Shown one piece after another: positions 24,343 through 31,872 of a DNA stretch of 43,345 nucleotides. Location of the stretch: positions 1 to 43,345 of the forward strand of contig JASBUR010000023.1 in assembly GCA_030147805.1 (NCBI GenBank), given 5' to 3'. Made by a program: the position numbers and the translations under genes. How positions within the stretch are numbered: position 1 is the first letter of the stretch; each line of letters begins with the position of its first letter. This DNA comes from Sphingomonadaceae bacterium. GTDB taxonomy: Bacteria; Pseudomonadota; Alphaproteobacteria; Sphingomonadales; Sphingomonadaceae. The notes below the pieces were generated by a model that made no database searches, was not told the DNA's origin, and saw only the letters and a list, made by a program, of their open reading frames with translations.

Positions 24343-25692
24343 TCAACCGCCGTTCTTTCGCGCGTTCATCGCGGCGCGGAATTTGGTCGCCCACCCGACC
24401 TTCTCGGTCTGTTCGGGGCGCACCAGCGCCAGCGCATCGGCGGTCACGTCGCGGGTCACCACGCTGCCGGCGGCGACGATCGCCCCCGCGCCGATGGTCA
24501 CCGGCGCGACCAGCGACGAGTTCGACCCGATGAAGGCGCCTTCGCCTACCACCGTCCGATATTTGAAGAAGCCGTCGTAATTGCAGGTGATCGTGCCGGC
24601 ACCGACGTTGGCGCTCGCGCCGATGTCGGCGTCGCCGATGTAGGTCAGATGGTTGACCTTCGCACCGGTGCCAAGCGTCGCCTTCTTCACCTCGACGAAA
24701 TTGCCGACCTTCGACTTTTCGCCGAGCTTTGCACCGGGACGCAGGCGGGCATAGGGACCGACCTCGGCTTTCGGGCCGACGGTCGCGCCTTCCAGATGGC
24801 TGAACGCCCGGATGGTGGCGGCGTCCCCGACGGTAACTCCGGGGCCGAAAAACACGCCCGGCTCGATGACGACGTCGCGGCCGACCTGCGTGTCGTGCGC
24901 GAACCACACCATCGACGGATCGATCAGCGACACGCCGGCCGCCATCATCTCCTGGCGCTTTGCCGCCTGCCAGCTGGCTTCGACGGCCGCCAGTTCGGCG
25001 CGCGAGTTGATGCCGGCGACCTCGTCGGCATCGGTCTCGACGACGACCGACCGCCGTCCGTCCGCCGTGGCGAGGGTCACGACGTCGGGAAGATAATATT
25101 CGCCGGCCGCATTGTCGTTGCCGACGCGCGCCAACAGCGGCCAGAGGTCGCGCGAGCGCACCGCGAGCAGGCCCGAATTGCACAAGGTCACTGCCCGTTC
25201 GGCGGCGCTCGCATCCTTGAACTCGACCATCTTCTCGATCACCCCGTCGGGCCGGGCGATGATGCGGCCATAGGCGGCGGCGTCGTCGGGGCGGAAGCCG
25301 AGCACGGCGCAGGCGACATCGGCATCGTCGAGCGCGGCGAGCATCGCGCGCATCGTCTCGGTCTTCACCAGCGGCACGTCACCGAACATCACCAGCACGT
25401 CGCCGTCGAACCCGGCGAGCGCGGCTTTGGCCTGCAGCACGGCGTGGGCGGTGCCGAGCTGCGGTTCCTGCGTCACCACCGACGCCCCGGTCTCGGCAAC
25501 GGCGGCCTCGACCTGTTCGCGGCGCGCGCCCACCACGACCACCTTGGCGGCAGGCGCCAGCGCATCGACGCTCGCCAGCAGGTGCATCAGCATCGGCCGG
25601 CCGGCAATCGGATGGAGGACCTTGTGCAGGTCCGATTTCATGCGGGTGCCCATGCCCGCGGCAAGGACGACGGCAGCGACCGGTCGGGTCAT
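24343..25692 (-). CDS. glmU: Bifunctional GlmU: N-acetylglucosamine-1-phosphate uridyltransferase / glucosamine-1-phosphate acetyltransferase
   Basis: Makes UDP-GlcNAc for peptidoglycan and lipopolysaccharide. 449 aa. N-terminal nucleotidyltransferase domain (VVLAAGMGTRMKSDLHKVLH, then QLGTAHAV, FGDVPL, GRIIA, AGINSRAEL) to about residue 228, then a left-handed beta-helix acetyltransferase domain (GVTVGDAATIRAFSHLEGA, GNFVEVKKATLG, HLTYIGDADIG, GTITCNYDG). Start ATG 25692. It is divergent from the phosphoglycolate phosphatase gene (75-bp gap holding both promoters). vapBC and glmS follow on the same strand; the vapBC operator begins 1 bp after its stop, so a vapBC promoter, if any, must lie in the glmU 3' end. 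Confidence 0.97.
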   Translation of the reverse strand: MTRPVAAVVLAAGMGTRMKSDLHKVLHPIAGRPMLMHLLASVDALAPAAKVVVVGARREQVEAAVAETGASVVTQEPQLGTAHAVLQAKAALAGFDGDVLVMFGDVPLVKTETMRAMLAALDDADVACAVLGFRPDDAAAYGRIIARPDGVIEKMVEFKDASAAERAVTLCNSGLLAVRSRDLWPLLARVGNDNAAGEYYLPDVVTLATADGRRSVVVETDADEVAGINSRAELAAVEASWQAAKRQEMMAAGVSLIDPSMVWFAHDTQVGRDVVIEPGVFFGPGVTVGDAATIRAFSHLEGATVGPKAEVGPYARLRPGAKLGEKSKVGNFVEVKKATLGTGAKVNHLTYIGDADIGASANVGAGTITCNYDGFFKYRTVVGEGAFIGSNSSLVAPVTIGAGAIVAAGSVVTRDVTADALALVRPEQTEKVGWATKFRAAMNARKNGG

Positions 25693-25767
25693 CGATACTC
25701 CCTATCTGTGCGGCGCCGCTTGCCACAGCCGGCTTGCCTTTTCCAGTTCAGCCGCCACAAGGCGCGC

Positions 25768-26460
25768 ATGAACAGCGTTGCCCGCCTTCCGCGTACCGTC
25801 GTCTTCGATCTCGACGGCACCCTCGTCGATACCGGTCCCGACCTGACCGCCGCGCTCAACCATGCGCTCGGCGTGCTGGGGCGGCGCGAGGTCGACGAGG
25901 AATCGGTCAAGGAAATGGTCGGGCTGGGCGCGCGCAAGCTGCTCGAGCGGGGGCTCGAGGCGACCGGAGTCATGACCGACGAGCTGATCGACGCCGGGGT
26001 CCCGCCCTTCCTCGACTATTACGCCGCCAACATCTGTGTGGGATCGAAGCCGTATGAGGGCCTGGCGGCGGCGATGGACGAACTGGCCGCCGATGGCGTG
26101 ACGATGGCGGTCTGTACCAACAAGCCGCAACGGCTGAGCGAACTGCTGATCGACGCCATCGGCTGGAACGGGCGCTTCGCCGCGATCCTTGGCGCCGACC
26201 GGGTGCCGCAGCGCAAGCCGCATCCGGCGCACCTTCTGTCGACGATCGAGGCGGCGGGCGGCGATCCGCGCTCGGCGGCCTTCGTCGGCGATTCGATCGT
26301 CGACGTCACCGCCGCCCGCGCCGCCGAGGTGCCCGTCGTCGCGGTGAGCTTCGGCTTCCCCGACCGACCCGCGGCGACGCTCGGCGCCGACGCGGTGATC
26401 GACAGCTATGCCGAGCTCATCCCTGCGCTTCGGCGGCTCGGCGCATCCGCCACTTGGTGA
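25768..26460 (+). CDS. gph: Phosphoglycolate phosphatase, HAD family
   Basis: 230-aa haloacid dehalogenase-type phosphatase removing phosphate from 2-phosphoglycolate, a by-product of DNA repair. HAD motifs: VFDLDGTLVDT (nucleophile Asp), CTNKP (motif II), QRKPHPAHL (motif III Lys) and FVGDSIVDV (motif IV). The frame is open far upstream, but only the ATG at 25768 gives the family N-terminus; upstream is antisense glmU. The 3' end overlaps by 44 bp the convergent nucleotidyltransferase gene. Gph substrate choice over other HAD enzymes is by overall similarity. Confidence 0.88.
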   Translation: MNSVARLPRTVVFDLDGTLVDTGPDLTAALNHALGVLGRREVDEESVKEMVGLGARKLLERGLEATGVMTDELIDAGVPPFLDYYAANICVGSKPYEGLAAAMDELAADGVTMAVCTNKPQRLSELLIDAIGWNGRFAAILGADRVPQRKPHPAHLLSTIEAAGGDPRSAAFVGDSIVDVTAARAAEVPVVAVSFGFPDRPAATLGADAVIDSYAELIPALRRLGASATW

Positions 26461-27454
26461 ACAGGTGCCGCGCCAGCATGGCGGGCGGCATTCGCAGCCA
26501 GTGGCTGCGCACGTAGAGCGCCTGGCGGGTCAGCGGCGCGGTCGGCATGCCGTGGCGGTCGCGGGCCAGCAGGCGGCGCCGGATCAGCGCGTCGAGCGGC
26601 GTGGCGCTGCCGGCGAGCGCAGGATCGATCTCGGTGCCGAACAGATTGCGGGTGGTGCGGAGCGCCCGCGCGAGCGGCGCCGCGAGCTGGTGAAGCCGCG
26701 CGCGCTCGCGCAGCGCTGGCCAGAAGTCCGGCGCGGCGAAATGCGTCGTCAGCCGGTGGATGTCCCACAGATTGCGCAGCCCGCCCTCGAAATCGCCATC
26801 GTAGAAGAGGTGCGCGATGCTGTGCAGCAGCATGTCGGGCGGGCTCATCACCGACAGGCCGCCGCCGACGGGCACCGCCGCGGCGATCAGCGCGTCGGCA
26901 TCGGGCCGCAGCCGCGCCGTCAGCGGCAGGATCGTGTGATGGACGTCGATCACCGAGCCGCGCTCGCCGTGCGCGAGCGGCGGCAGTTCGTGCATCCATT
27001 CGCGGTAATAGGCGTCGTCGTAGGAATCCTCCTTGAGCGGCTCCCAGCCGTTGGCGCGCAGCACGGCTTCGGCATCGCCCAGCGCCGCACGCGGGACGAG
27101 GATGTCGAGATCGCCGACGGTACGGCCCTGCGCCGGTGGCAGCCCGGCGACAACATAGGCGGTGCCCTTCATCAGCACGACCGGATAGCCGCGCCCGCCC
27201 AGCAGCCGCGCCGCCTCGCGCGCCTCCCAGCGCGCGGCGCGCTGGCTCGCTTCGACTCCGATCATCGCATCGTCGAGAATCAACCGCGCGCGCGGCGGCG
27301 GCGAGACCCCGGCGTCGCCGACGATCGTCGCGAGCTGGCCGATCAGCGCTTCCTTGCGCGCCAGGCGGATCAGCGTCGCCCAGGTCGGGGCGTCGGCCGC
27401 TGCCAGGCGCGCGGGCTCGCGCAGATGCTCGACGAGGCGCGCCAGCTCAGCCAT
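26417..27454 (-). CDS. Nucleotidyltransferase family protein of the HPr-rel-A locus
   Basis: 345-aa protein resembling the PF14907-type nucleotidyltransferase family. The site is seen as VVLMKGTAY (Lys96) and VGDLDILVPR (Asp115 and Asp117 as metal ligands), then VIDVHHTI, and a helical C-terminal half. No substrate is known for the family; relatives occur beside HprK-like kinases in peptide-modification clusters. Its ATG (27454) overlaps the end of the HprK-like gene by 8 bp, making it the last gene of a four-gene overlapping operon. The 3' end overlaps gph (opposite strand) by 44 bp. A transfer of NMP or similar to the product of the kinase reaction is inference. Confidence 0.83.
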   Translation of the reverse strand: MAELARLVEHLREPARLAAADAPTWATLIRLARKEALIGQLATIVGDAGVSPPPRARLILDDAMIGVEASQRAARWEAREAARLLGGRGYPVVLMKGTAYVVAGLPPAQGRTVGDLDILVPRAALGDAEAVLRANGWEPLKEDSYDDAYYREWMHELPPLAHGERGSVIDVHHTILPLTARLRPDADALIAAAVPVGGGLSVMSPPDMLLHSIAHLFYDGDFEGGLRNLWDIHRLTTHFAAPDFWPALRERARLHQLAAPLARALRTTRNLFGTEIDPALAGSATPLDALIRRRLLARDRHGMPTAPLTRQALYVRSHWLRMPPAMLARHLFTKWRMRRAAEAQG

Positions 27455-28328
27455 GCGTGCGCCACAGCTCGTCGATCAGCGCCTCGGCATCGGCAGTCGA
27501 CCCATAGCCGATCTCATAGGCCGGCGCGGTCTCGACCAGCTGCCAGACGGCCGCGAAGGCGCGTTCGCCGATCAACCGATAGTTGGTCGAGGCCTGGCTG
27601 AGGTGGAAGAAGCTTTCGGCGCGGCTGATGCGGCGGATCGTCGGCTCCGAGCCCGCGACGAACGACGGCATGACGATCAGCCGCGCCGGGACCGCCGCGT
27701 CCATCGCCGCGATTGCGTCAACGGGCGGCGCCAGATGCTGGACGCTGCCCTTGATCGTTCCGTCGAAGCGCGGGCCGAAGCGATCGGCGGGGGCGACGTC
27801 GCGCAGCAGGTCGATCGAGGCGTTCTTGAGCGAGATCGGGCGCGGAAAGGGCTGGAAGCGCCCGTCGGCGGGGTCGAGCAGCGCAAACTCGTCGCCGAGG
27901 AAGCGCCAGCCGCGGTGGCCGAGCATCGCGGCGAGCGTGCTCTTGCCCGCGCCCGACTCGCCCGTCATCACCAGCGCGCCGCCGTCGCGTGCCACCGCTC
28001 CGGCGTGAATGAGCACGAAGCGGTGCATGCCGGCGGCGAGCTGGAGATTCATGCCCATCTCGAGCGCCAGCAGGCCGTGCGCCCGCGGTACCGGCGCCAT
28101 GAACGGCACCTCGACGTCGCAGGCGAGGACGAGGTTGGGTCGGATCCAACGCCGCATCGCGCTGGGGGGGAGCACCGCCACGCAGTAGTCGGCGATGCCG
28201 TCGGCGGCGTCGGCCGGATAGTCGCGGTAGAGGCGGCGGGCGGCGGCGATCACCTCGGGCAGCGGCGAACGCAGCTCGAAGGCGAAGGGACCGACGCGTA
28301 CCGTTTGCGAAGCCCAGTCCGCGCTCAC
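27447..28328 (-). CDS. HprK-related kinase A
   Basis: 293-aa kinase resembling the C-terminal kinase domain of HPr kinase/phosphorylase. P-loop GESGAGKST at residues 123-131, followed by FLGDEFALLD, which corresponds to the catalytic acidic strand. The N-terminal 100 residues are not the HprK N-domain. Such proteins are labelled HPr-rel-A and co-occur with a PqqD-like protein and a nucleotidyltransferase; the role is not established. No HPr protein is encoded nearby. Start GTG 28328 overlaps the stop of the PqqD-like gene (GTGA). An HprK-like kinase that phosphorylates a lasso peptide is the nearest known precedent, so a peptide or small-protein substrate is proposed. Confidence 0.88.
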   Translation of the reverse strand: MSADWASQTVRVGPFAFELRSPLPEVIAAARRLYRDYPADAADGIADYCVAVLPPSAMRRWIRPNLVLACDVEVPFMAPVPRAHGLLALEMGMNLQLAAGMHRFVLIHAGAVARDGGALVMTGESGAGKSTLAAMLGHRGWRFLGDEFALLDPADGRFQPFPRPISLKNASIDLLRDVAPADRFGPRFDGTIKGSVQHLAPPVDAIAAMDAAVPARLIVMPSFVAGSEPTIRRISRAESFFHLSQASTNYRLIGERAFAAVWQLVETAPAYEIGYGSTADAEALIDELWRTHG

Positions 28329-28615
28329 GAGGTCCGCTCCGCGAGGCCCAGCGCGGTCAGCTCCTCGAGACGTGCAGCGACCACTGCCAGCGGGGCGTCG
28401 CCCTCGGTCTCGAGGTCGTGCGCCGCGGCGAGGCGCGCGAGCACCTCGGGGGCGGTGGAAGGCCGCGTATCGATCGCAGCGAGGATGGCGAAGAGATCAG
28501 GCGCGAGCACGTGCGTTTCGCCCGAAGGGCGATGATAGAGCAGGTGGAGGTCGTCGGTATCGCGCCAGACCGAATCGCGGGTCAGCGCCGAGACGTAACG
28601 ATCGGCGAGCGTCAG
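28325..28615 (-). CDS. PqqD-like peptide-binding protein of the HPr-rel-A locus, non-canonical start
   Basis: 96-aa PqqD-family protein (peptide chaperone / RiPP-recognition-like winged helix). Readable core: ADRYVSALTRDSVWR, DLHLLYHRPSGETHVLAPDL, EVLARLAAAHDLE, LEELTALGLAERTS. The only ATG/GTG/TTG in frame is the GTG at 28510, which would remove the first 35 residues and cut the fold in half. The coding pattern runs up to a CTG at 28613-28615 that overlaps the TGA of the upstream gene (CTGA), the same 4-bp overlap as the GTGA used by the next gene, so CTG initiation is proposed. A sequencing error or mutated start is the alternative. It probably presents a peptide substrate to the kinase. 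Confidence 0.72.
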   Translation of the reverse strand: MTLADRYVSALTRDSVWRDTDDLHLLYHRPSGETHVLAPDLFAILAAIDTRPSTAPEVLARLAAAHDLETEGDAPLAVVAARLEELTALGLAERTS

Positions 28616-29010
28616 ATTCCCGCCCGGCGCCCGGCGATCGACGCCCAGCAGGTGAAGCCGGCGGTGCCGCGCTGCATCTTCTTGATATATTCGACGTGCG
28701 CGTTGAACGCCTGCTGCGTCAGCGTCTGGTTGTTGGTCATCTTGATGTTGGGCTTCTGCAGGTTGAGGATTTCCTCACCGATGTAGGGCCGGCTGGGCGG
28801 CGGGTAGGCGCCGCTGCTGTTCGCCGCCTTGACCTTGCCCTGCGAGTCGACCCAGTTGGTGATCGGAATCTGGCAGTTCATCACCGAGGTGACCGCGGCG
28901 TAGGCGGGCTTGAGGGTAACCACGGCAGGAATGGCGATGGCGCCAAGGCGCAGCACCGTGCGGCGCGAGGCCGCGCCGGCCCTGGCTGCGTCGGTCATTT
29001 CTTCGCTCAT
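28612..29010 (-). CDS. Small Tat-exported protein, candidate HPr-rel-A substrate
   Basis: 132-aa protein not recognised as a known family. Residues 15-39 form a Tat-like signal (SRRTVLRLGAIAIPAVVTLKPAYA, cut here only in description: Arg pair at 16-17, hydrophobic stretch, AYA cleavage site). The mature part is about 93 residues with two cysteines (46 and 121), several Ser/Thr/Asn-rich turns (AANSSGAYPPPSRP; NNQTLTQ) and an Arg-rich tail. ATG 29010 is used; a second ATG four codons later is equally possible. It is the first gene of the four-gene operon; its TGA overlaps the CTG of the PqqD-like gene. The position suggests it is what the kinase and nucleotidyltransferase modify, which is untested. 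Confidence 0.75.
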   Translation of the reverse strand: MSEEMTDAARAGAASRRTVLRLGAIAIPAVVTLKPAYAAVTSVMNCQIPITNWVDSQGKVKAANSSGAYPPPSRPYIGEEILNLQKPNIKMTNNQTLTQQAFNAHVEYIKKMQRGTAGFTCWASIAGRRAGI

Positions 29011-29146
29011 GATCGCTCGTGTCCCGAAATTGTCGCTTGCAGACCAGAATAGCCGTTCCCAAGCTCACCGCAAACCGCAATTCGTCGCGGTTGCATGCGC
29101 GGGGGCGCGGCGTAAGGATGTAGTTACGTATGAAGGCGACGGCGGG

Positions 29147-30376
29147 ATGACCGAAAGCGGAAGCCGCGTGACCGCAGCGATGGTCGCCGCCGGCGCTGCG
29201 CTGGCGGCGACGTTGGCGTGGTGGGGGACCGGCGAGGTCGTGGTCGTCCTGGCCGTTGCGGCGGTCGCGGCGGCGACCGCCTTCACCCTGCCGACTCCTG
29301 TGCAACCGCCGCGCAGCGAACCGCCGATCCAGCCGGCGGTCGCGGCCGATGACAGCGTCAGCATCGAATCGCTCGCGGATCCGGCGCTGCTCGTCGACGG
29401 CGCCTCGTCGATCCTGGCTGCGAATGCGGCGGCGCGGGCATTGATCGGCGAACGGGCGGTGGGCGAGGGGCTCGCGGTCGCGCTCCGCCATCCTGCCGCG
29501 CTCGATGCCGTGCGGCTGGTGCGCGAGCATGGTACGCCGGTCACGCGCGAAATCGCCGGCGTCGGCCGCAACGACGGCCTCTATCGGCTTCGCGTCACGG
29601 CGCTCGGCCGCGACCGCCTGTTCCTGCTGCTGAGCGATATCAGTGCCGCCCGCCTCGCCGAGCGCATGCGCGTCGATTTCGTGGCCAACGCCAGCCATGA
29701 GTTGCGCACCCCGCTCGCGACGATCATGGGGTTCGTCGAGACGCTGCAGGGCCCGGCAGTCGAGGATGAGCCGGCGCGCCGCCGCTTTCTCGACATCATG
29801 GCGCGCGAGGCCAGTCGCATGACGCGGCTGATCGACGATCTGCTGTCGCTCTCGCGGATCGAGCTCGACAAATATGTTCGCCCGACGACGCCGATTGCGC
29901 TGGCGCCCCTGCTCGCCGACGTCGGCCGGACGCTGGCGATGCGCCTCGAAGCCGACCAGCGCGTGCTGGCGATCGAAGCGCCCGATGACCTTCCCAAGGT
30001 GATCGGCGACCGCGACCAGATCCTGCAGGTCCTGCACAATCTCGTGTCGAACGCCCTGAAATATGGGCGCACCGGCACGCCGATCCTGTTGCGTGCCGAA
30101 CGCGTCGCCCGGCCGCAGCCGGTCGTGCGGGTGTCGGTGGTCGATCAGGGCGACGGCATCGCGCTCGAGCACCTTCCGCGGCTGACCGAGCGCTTCTATC
30201 GCGTCGACAACAGCCGGTCGCGCACGCTCGGCGGCACCGGGCTTGGCCTGGCGATCGTCAAGCACATCGTCGAGCGGCATCGCGGCGAGCTGACGATCGA
30301 CAGCCGCGAGGGGGTCGGAACCACGGTGGCGTTCACCGTACCGCAAGCCGATCCGGAACCATTGTCACATAACTGA
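29147..30376 (+). CDS. phoR: Phosphate-regulon sensor histidine kinase
   Basis: 409-aa membrane sensor kinase pairing with PhoB. Two membrane helices in the first 45 residues, a short PAS-like domain (about 65-165), HisKA with the phosphorylated His184 in VANASHELRTPLATI, and HATPase motifs HNLVSNALKYG (N box), VVDQGDGIALEHLPRLTERF (G1/F) and LGGTGLGLAIVKHI (G2). Start ATG 29147; the frame is open upstream but that part is antisense to the Tat gene. Placed ahead of pstC, with phoB at the other end of the operon, which identifies it as PhoR. The Pho box of pstC starts inside its last codons. Confidence 0.93.
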   Translation: MTESGSRVTAAMVAAGAALAATLAWWGTGEVVVVLAVAAVAAATAFTLPTPVQPPRSEPPIQPAVAADDSVSIESLADPALLVDGASSILAANAAARALIGERAVGEGLAVALRHPAALDAVRLVREHGTPVTREIAGVGRNDGLYRLRVTALGRDRLFLLLSDISAARLAERMRVDFVANASHELRTPLATIMGFVETLQGPAVEDEPARRRFLDIMAREASRMTRLIDDLLSLSRIELDKYVRPTTPIALAPLLADVGRTLAMRLEADQRVLAIEAPDDLPKVIGDRDQILQVLHNLVSNALKYGRTGTPILLRAERVARPQPVVRVSVVDQGDGIALEHLPRLTERFYRVDNSRSRTLGGTGLGLAIVKHIVERHRGELTIDSREGVGTTVAFTVPQADPEPLSHN

Positions 30377-30391
30377 AACCTAACTGTCATA
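30363..30391 (+). promoter_or_regulatory. Pho box, three 11-bp units, before pstC
   Basis: TGTCACA-TAAC-TGAAACC-TAAC-TGTCATA: three 7-bp units each followed by a 4-bp spacer, giving the 11-bp period at which PhoB monomers bind. The outer units match the CTGTCAT-type consensus well; the middle is degenerate and contains the phoR stop codon. It points to PhoB control of pstC-pstA-pstB-phoU-phoB, with phoB feeding back on itself. Confidence 0.82.
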
Positions 30392-30468
30392 CCCGCGGCA
30401 TCGCCGGGCCTTAGCGCGGACAAGCAGACTGGATCGAACGGTGGAAGGGGCAGCGGGTTGACGCGATC

Positions 30469-31872
30469 ATGACGTTGTCGGCCATCACCCTCCTCATTCT
30501 GGGTCTGGGGATCGTCGCCTATATCGCGGCGCGGACCCGTGCCGCCGCTTTTGCGACCACCCATCGTGCCGGGTCGCGCGAGATCGGGCAGGTCCATTCG
30601 CGTCCCAACCAGCACGGCTGGTTCGTGGCGCTGTGGGCGCTGACGCCGGCGCTGCTGCTGGTGGCGATATGGAGCGTCGTCGACCAGGGGGTGATCGATG
30701 CCCGCGCGATCGAATCGGTCCCTGCGGCGCAGCGGCCGACCACCGATCTCGACCGCCAGGCCTTCCTCAACGAGGTGCGCGGCGTCGCCACCGGCGAGCT
30801 TCAGGCGGCGTTCGATCCCAACGCCGAGCGCGCCGCGGTCGTGTGGCGCGGCGCGAAGAACTTCTCCAATCTCGTCGTGCTGGGGCTCGCCGCGGCGCTG
30901 GCGCTCGCGGGTGCGGCCTACGGCCTGACGCGCGTCCGTCCCGACTTCCGCGCCCGCCCGCGCGTCGAACGATTCGTCATGGCGCTGCTCGTTCTGGCGT
31001 CGCTCGTCGCGATCGCCACCACCATCGGAATCGTCGGCTCGCTGCTGTTCGAAAGCTGGCGCTTCTTCACCATGGTCTCGCCGGTCGAGTTTCTCACCGG
31101 GACGGTCTGGTCGCCGCAGACGGCGATCCGCGCCGACCAGATCGGCTCGTCGGGAGCCTTCGGCGCCGTGCCGCTGTTCTGGGGCACGATCTTCATCGGC
31201 GCGATCATCGCCATGATCGTCGCGATCCCGCTCGGCCTCATGTCGGCGATCTATCTGACGCAATATGCGCGACCGAACACGCGGCGCACGATGAAGCCGC
31301 TGCTCGAGGTGCTCGCCGGCGTTCCGACCGTCGTCTACGGCTATTTCGCCGCGCTGACCGTCGCGCCCGCGGTACGCGATTTCGCGCTGTCGATCGGTAT
31401 CGAGAACGCCTCGTCGGAAAGCGCACTCGCGGCCGGGCTCGTCATGGGCATCATGATCATTCCCTTCGTCTCCTCGATGGCCGACGATTCGATCAACGCG
31501 GTGCCGCAGGCGATGCGCGACGGCAGCCTGGCGATGGGTGCCACCACCTCGGAAACGATCCGCCGCGTCCTGATCCCAGCGGCGCTCCCCGGCATCGTCG
31601 GCGGCGTGCTGCTCGCCGTCAGCCGCGCGATCGGCGAGACGATGATCGTCGTGATGGCGGCCGGCCTCGCCGCCAATCTGACCGCCAATCCGTTCGAGAG
31701 CGTGACCACGGTGACGACGCAGATCGTCCAGCTGCTCACCGGCGACCAGGAATTCGATTCGCCCAAGACGCTGTCGGCGTTCGCGCTGGGGCTGGTGCTC
31801 TTCGTGGTGACGCTGATCCTCAACATCTACGCGCTCCGCGTCGTGAAGCGCTATCGCGAGGCTTATGAGTAG
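30469..31872 (+). CDS. pstC: Phosphate ABC transporter permease PstC
   Basis: 467-aa inner-membrane permease of the high-affinity phosphate importer. It is longer than the classical PstC: an N-terminal extension of about 180 residues with two or three hydrophobic segments and a periplasmic stretch precedes the BPD-transporter domain (from VPLFWGTIFIGAIIAMIVAI). The EAA-type cytoplasmic loop is at MRDGSLAMGATTSETIRRVL. ATG 30469 has only a weak ribosome site. It follows the Pho box and overlaps pstA by 8 bp. Confidence 0.94.
   Translation: MTLSAITLLILGLGIVAYIAARTRAAAFATTHRAGSREIGQVHSRPNQHGWFVALWALTPALLLVAIWSVVDQGVIDARAIESVPAAQRPTTDLDRQAFLNEVRGVATGELQAAFDPNAERAAVVWRGAKNFSNLVVLGLAAALALAGAAYGLTRVRPDFRARPRVERFVMALLVLASLVAIATTIGIVGSLLFESWRFFTMVSPVEFLTGTVWSPQTAIRADQIGSSGAFGAVPLFWGTIFIGAIIAMIVAIPLGLMSAIYLTQYARPNTRRTMKPLLEVLAGVPTVVYGYFAALTVAPAVRDFALSIGIENASSESALAAGLVMGIMIIPFVSSMADDSINAVPQAMRDGSLAMGATTSETIRRVLIPAALPGIVGGVLLAVSRAIGETMIVVMAAGLAANLTANPFESVTTVTTQIVQLLTGDQEFDSPKTLSAFALGLVLFVVTLILNIYALRVVKRYREAYE

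Noticed and set aside
27447..28328. Classical HPr kinase/phosphorylase controlling a PTS
   Set aside because: The usual N-terminal domain is missing, and no HPr, EI or EIIA gene is nearby; it belongs to the HprK-related group.
26417..29010. A lasso-peptide biosynthesis cluster
   Set aside because: No asparagine-synthetase-like cyclase, no transglutaminase-like protease and no ABC exporter are present; the Tat protein is much longer than a lasso precursor.
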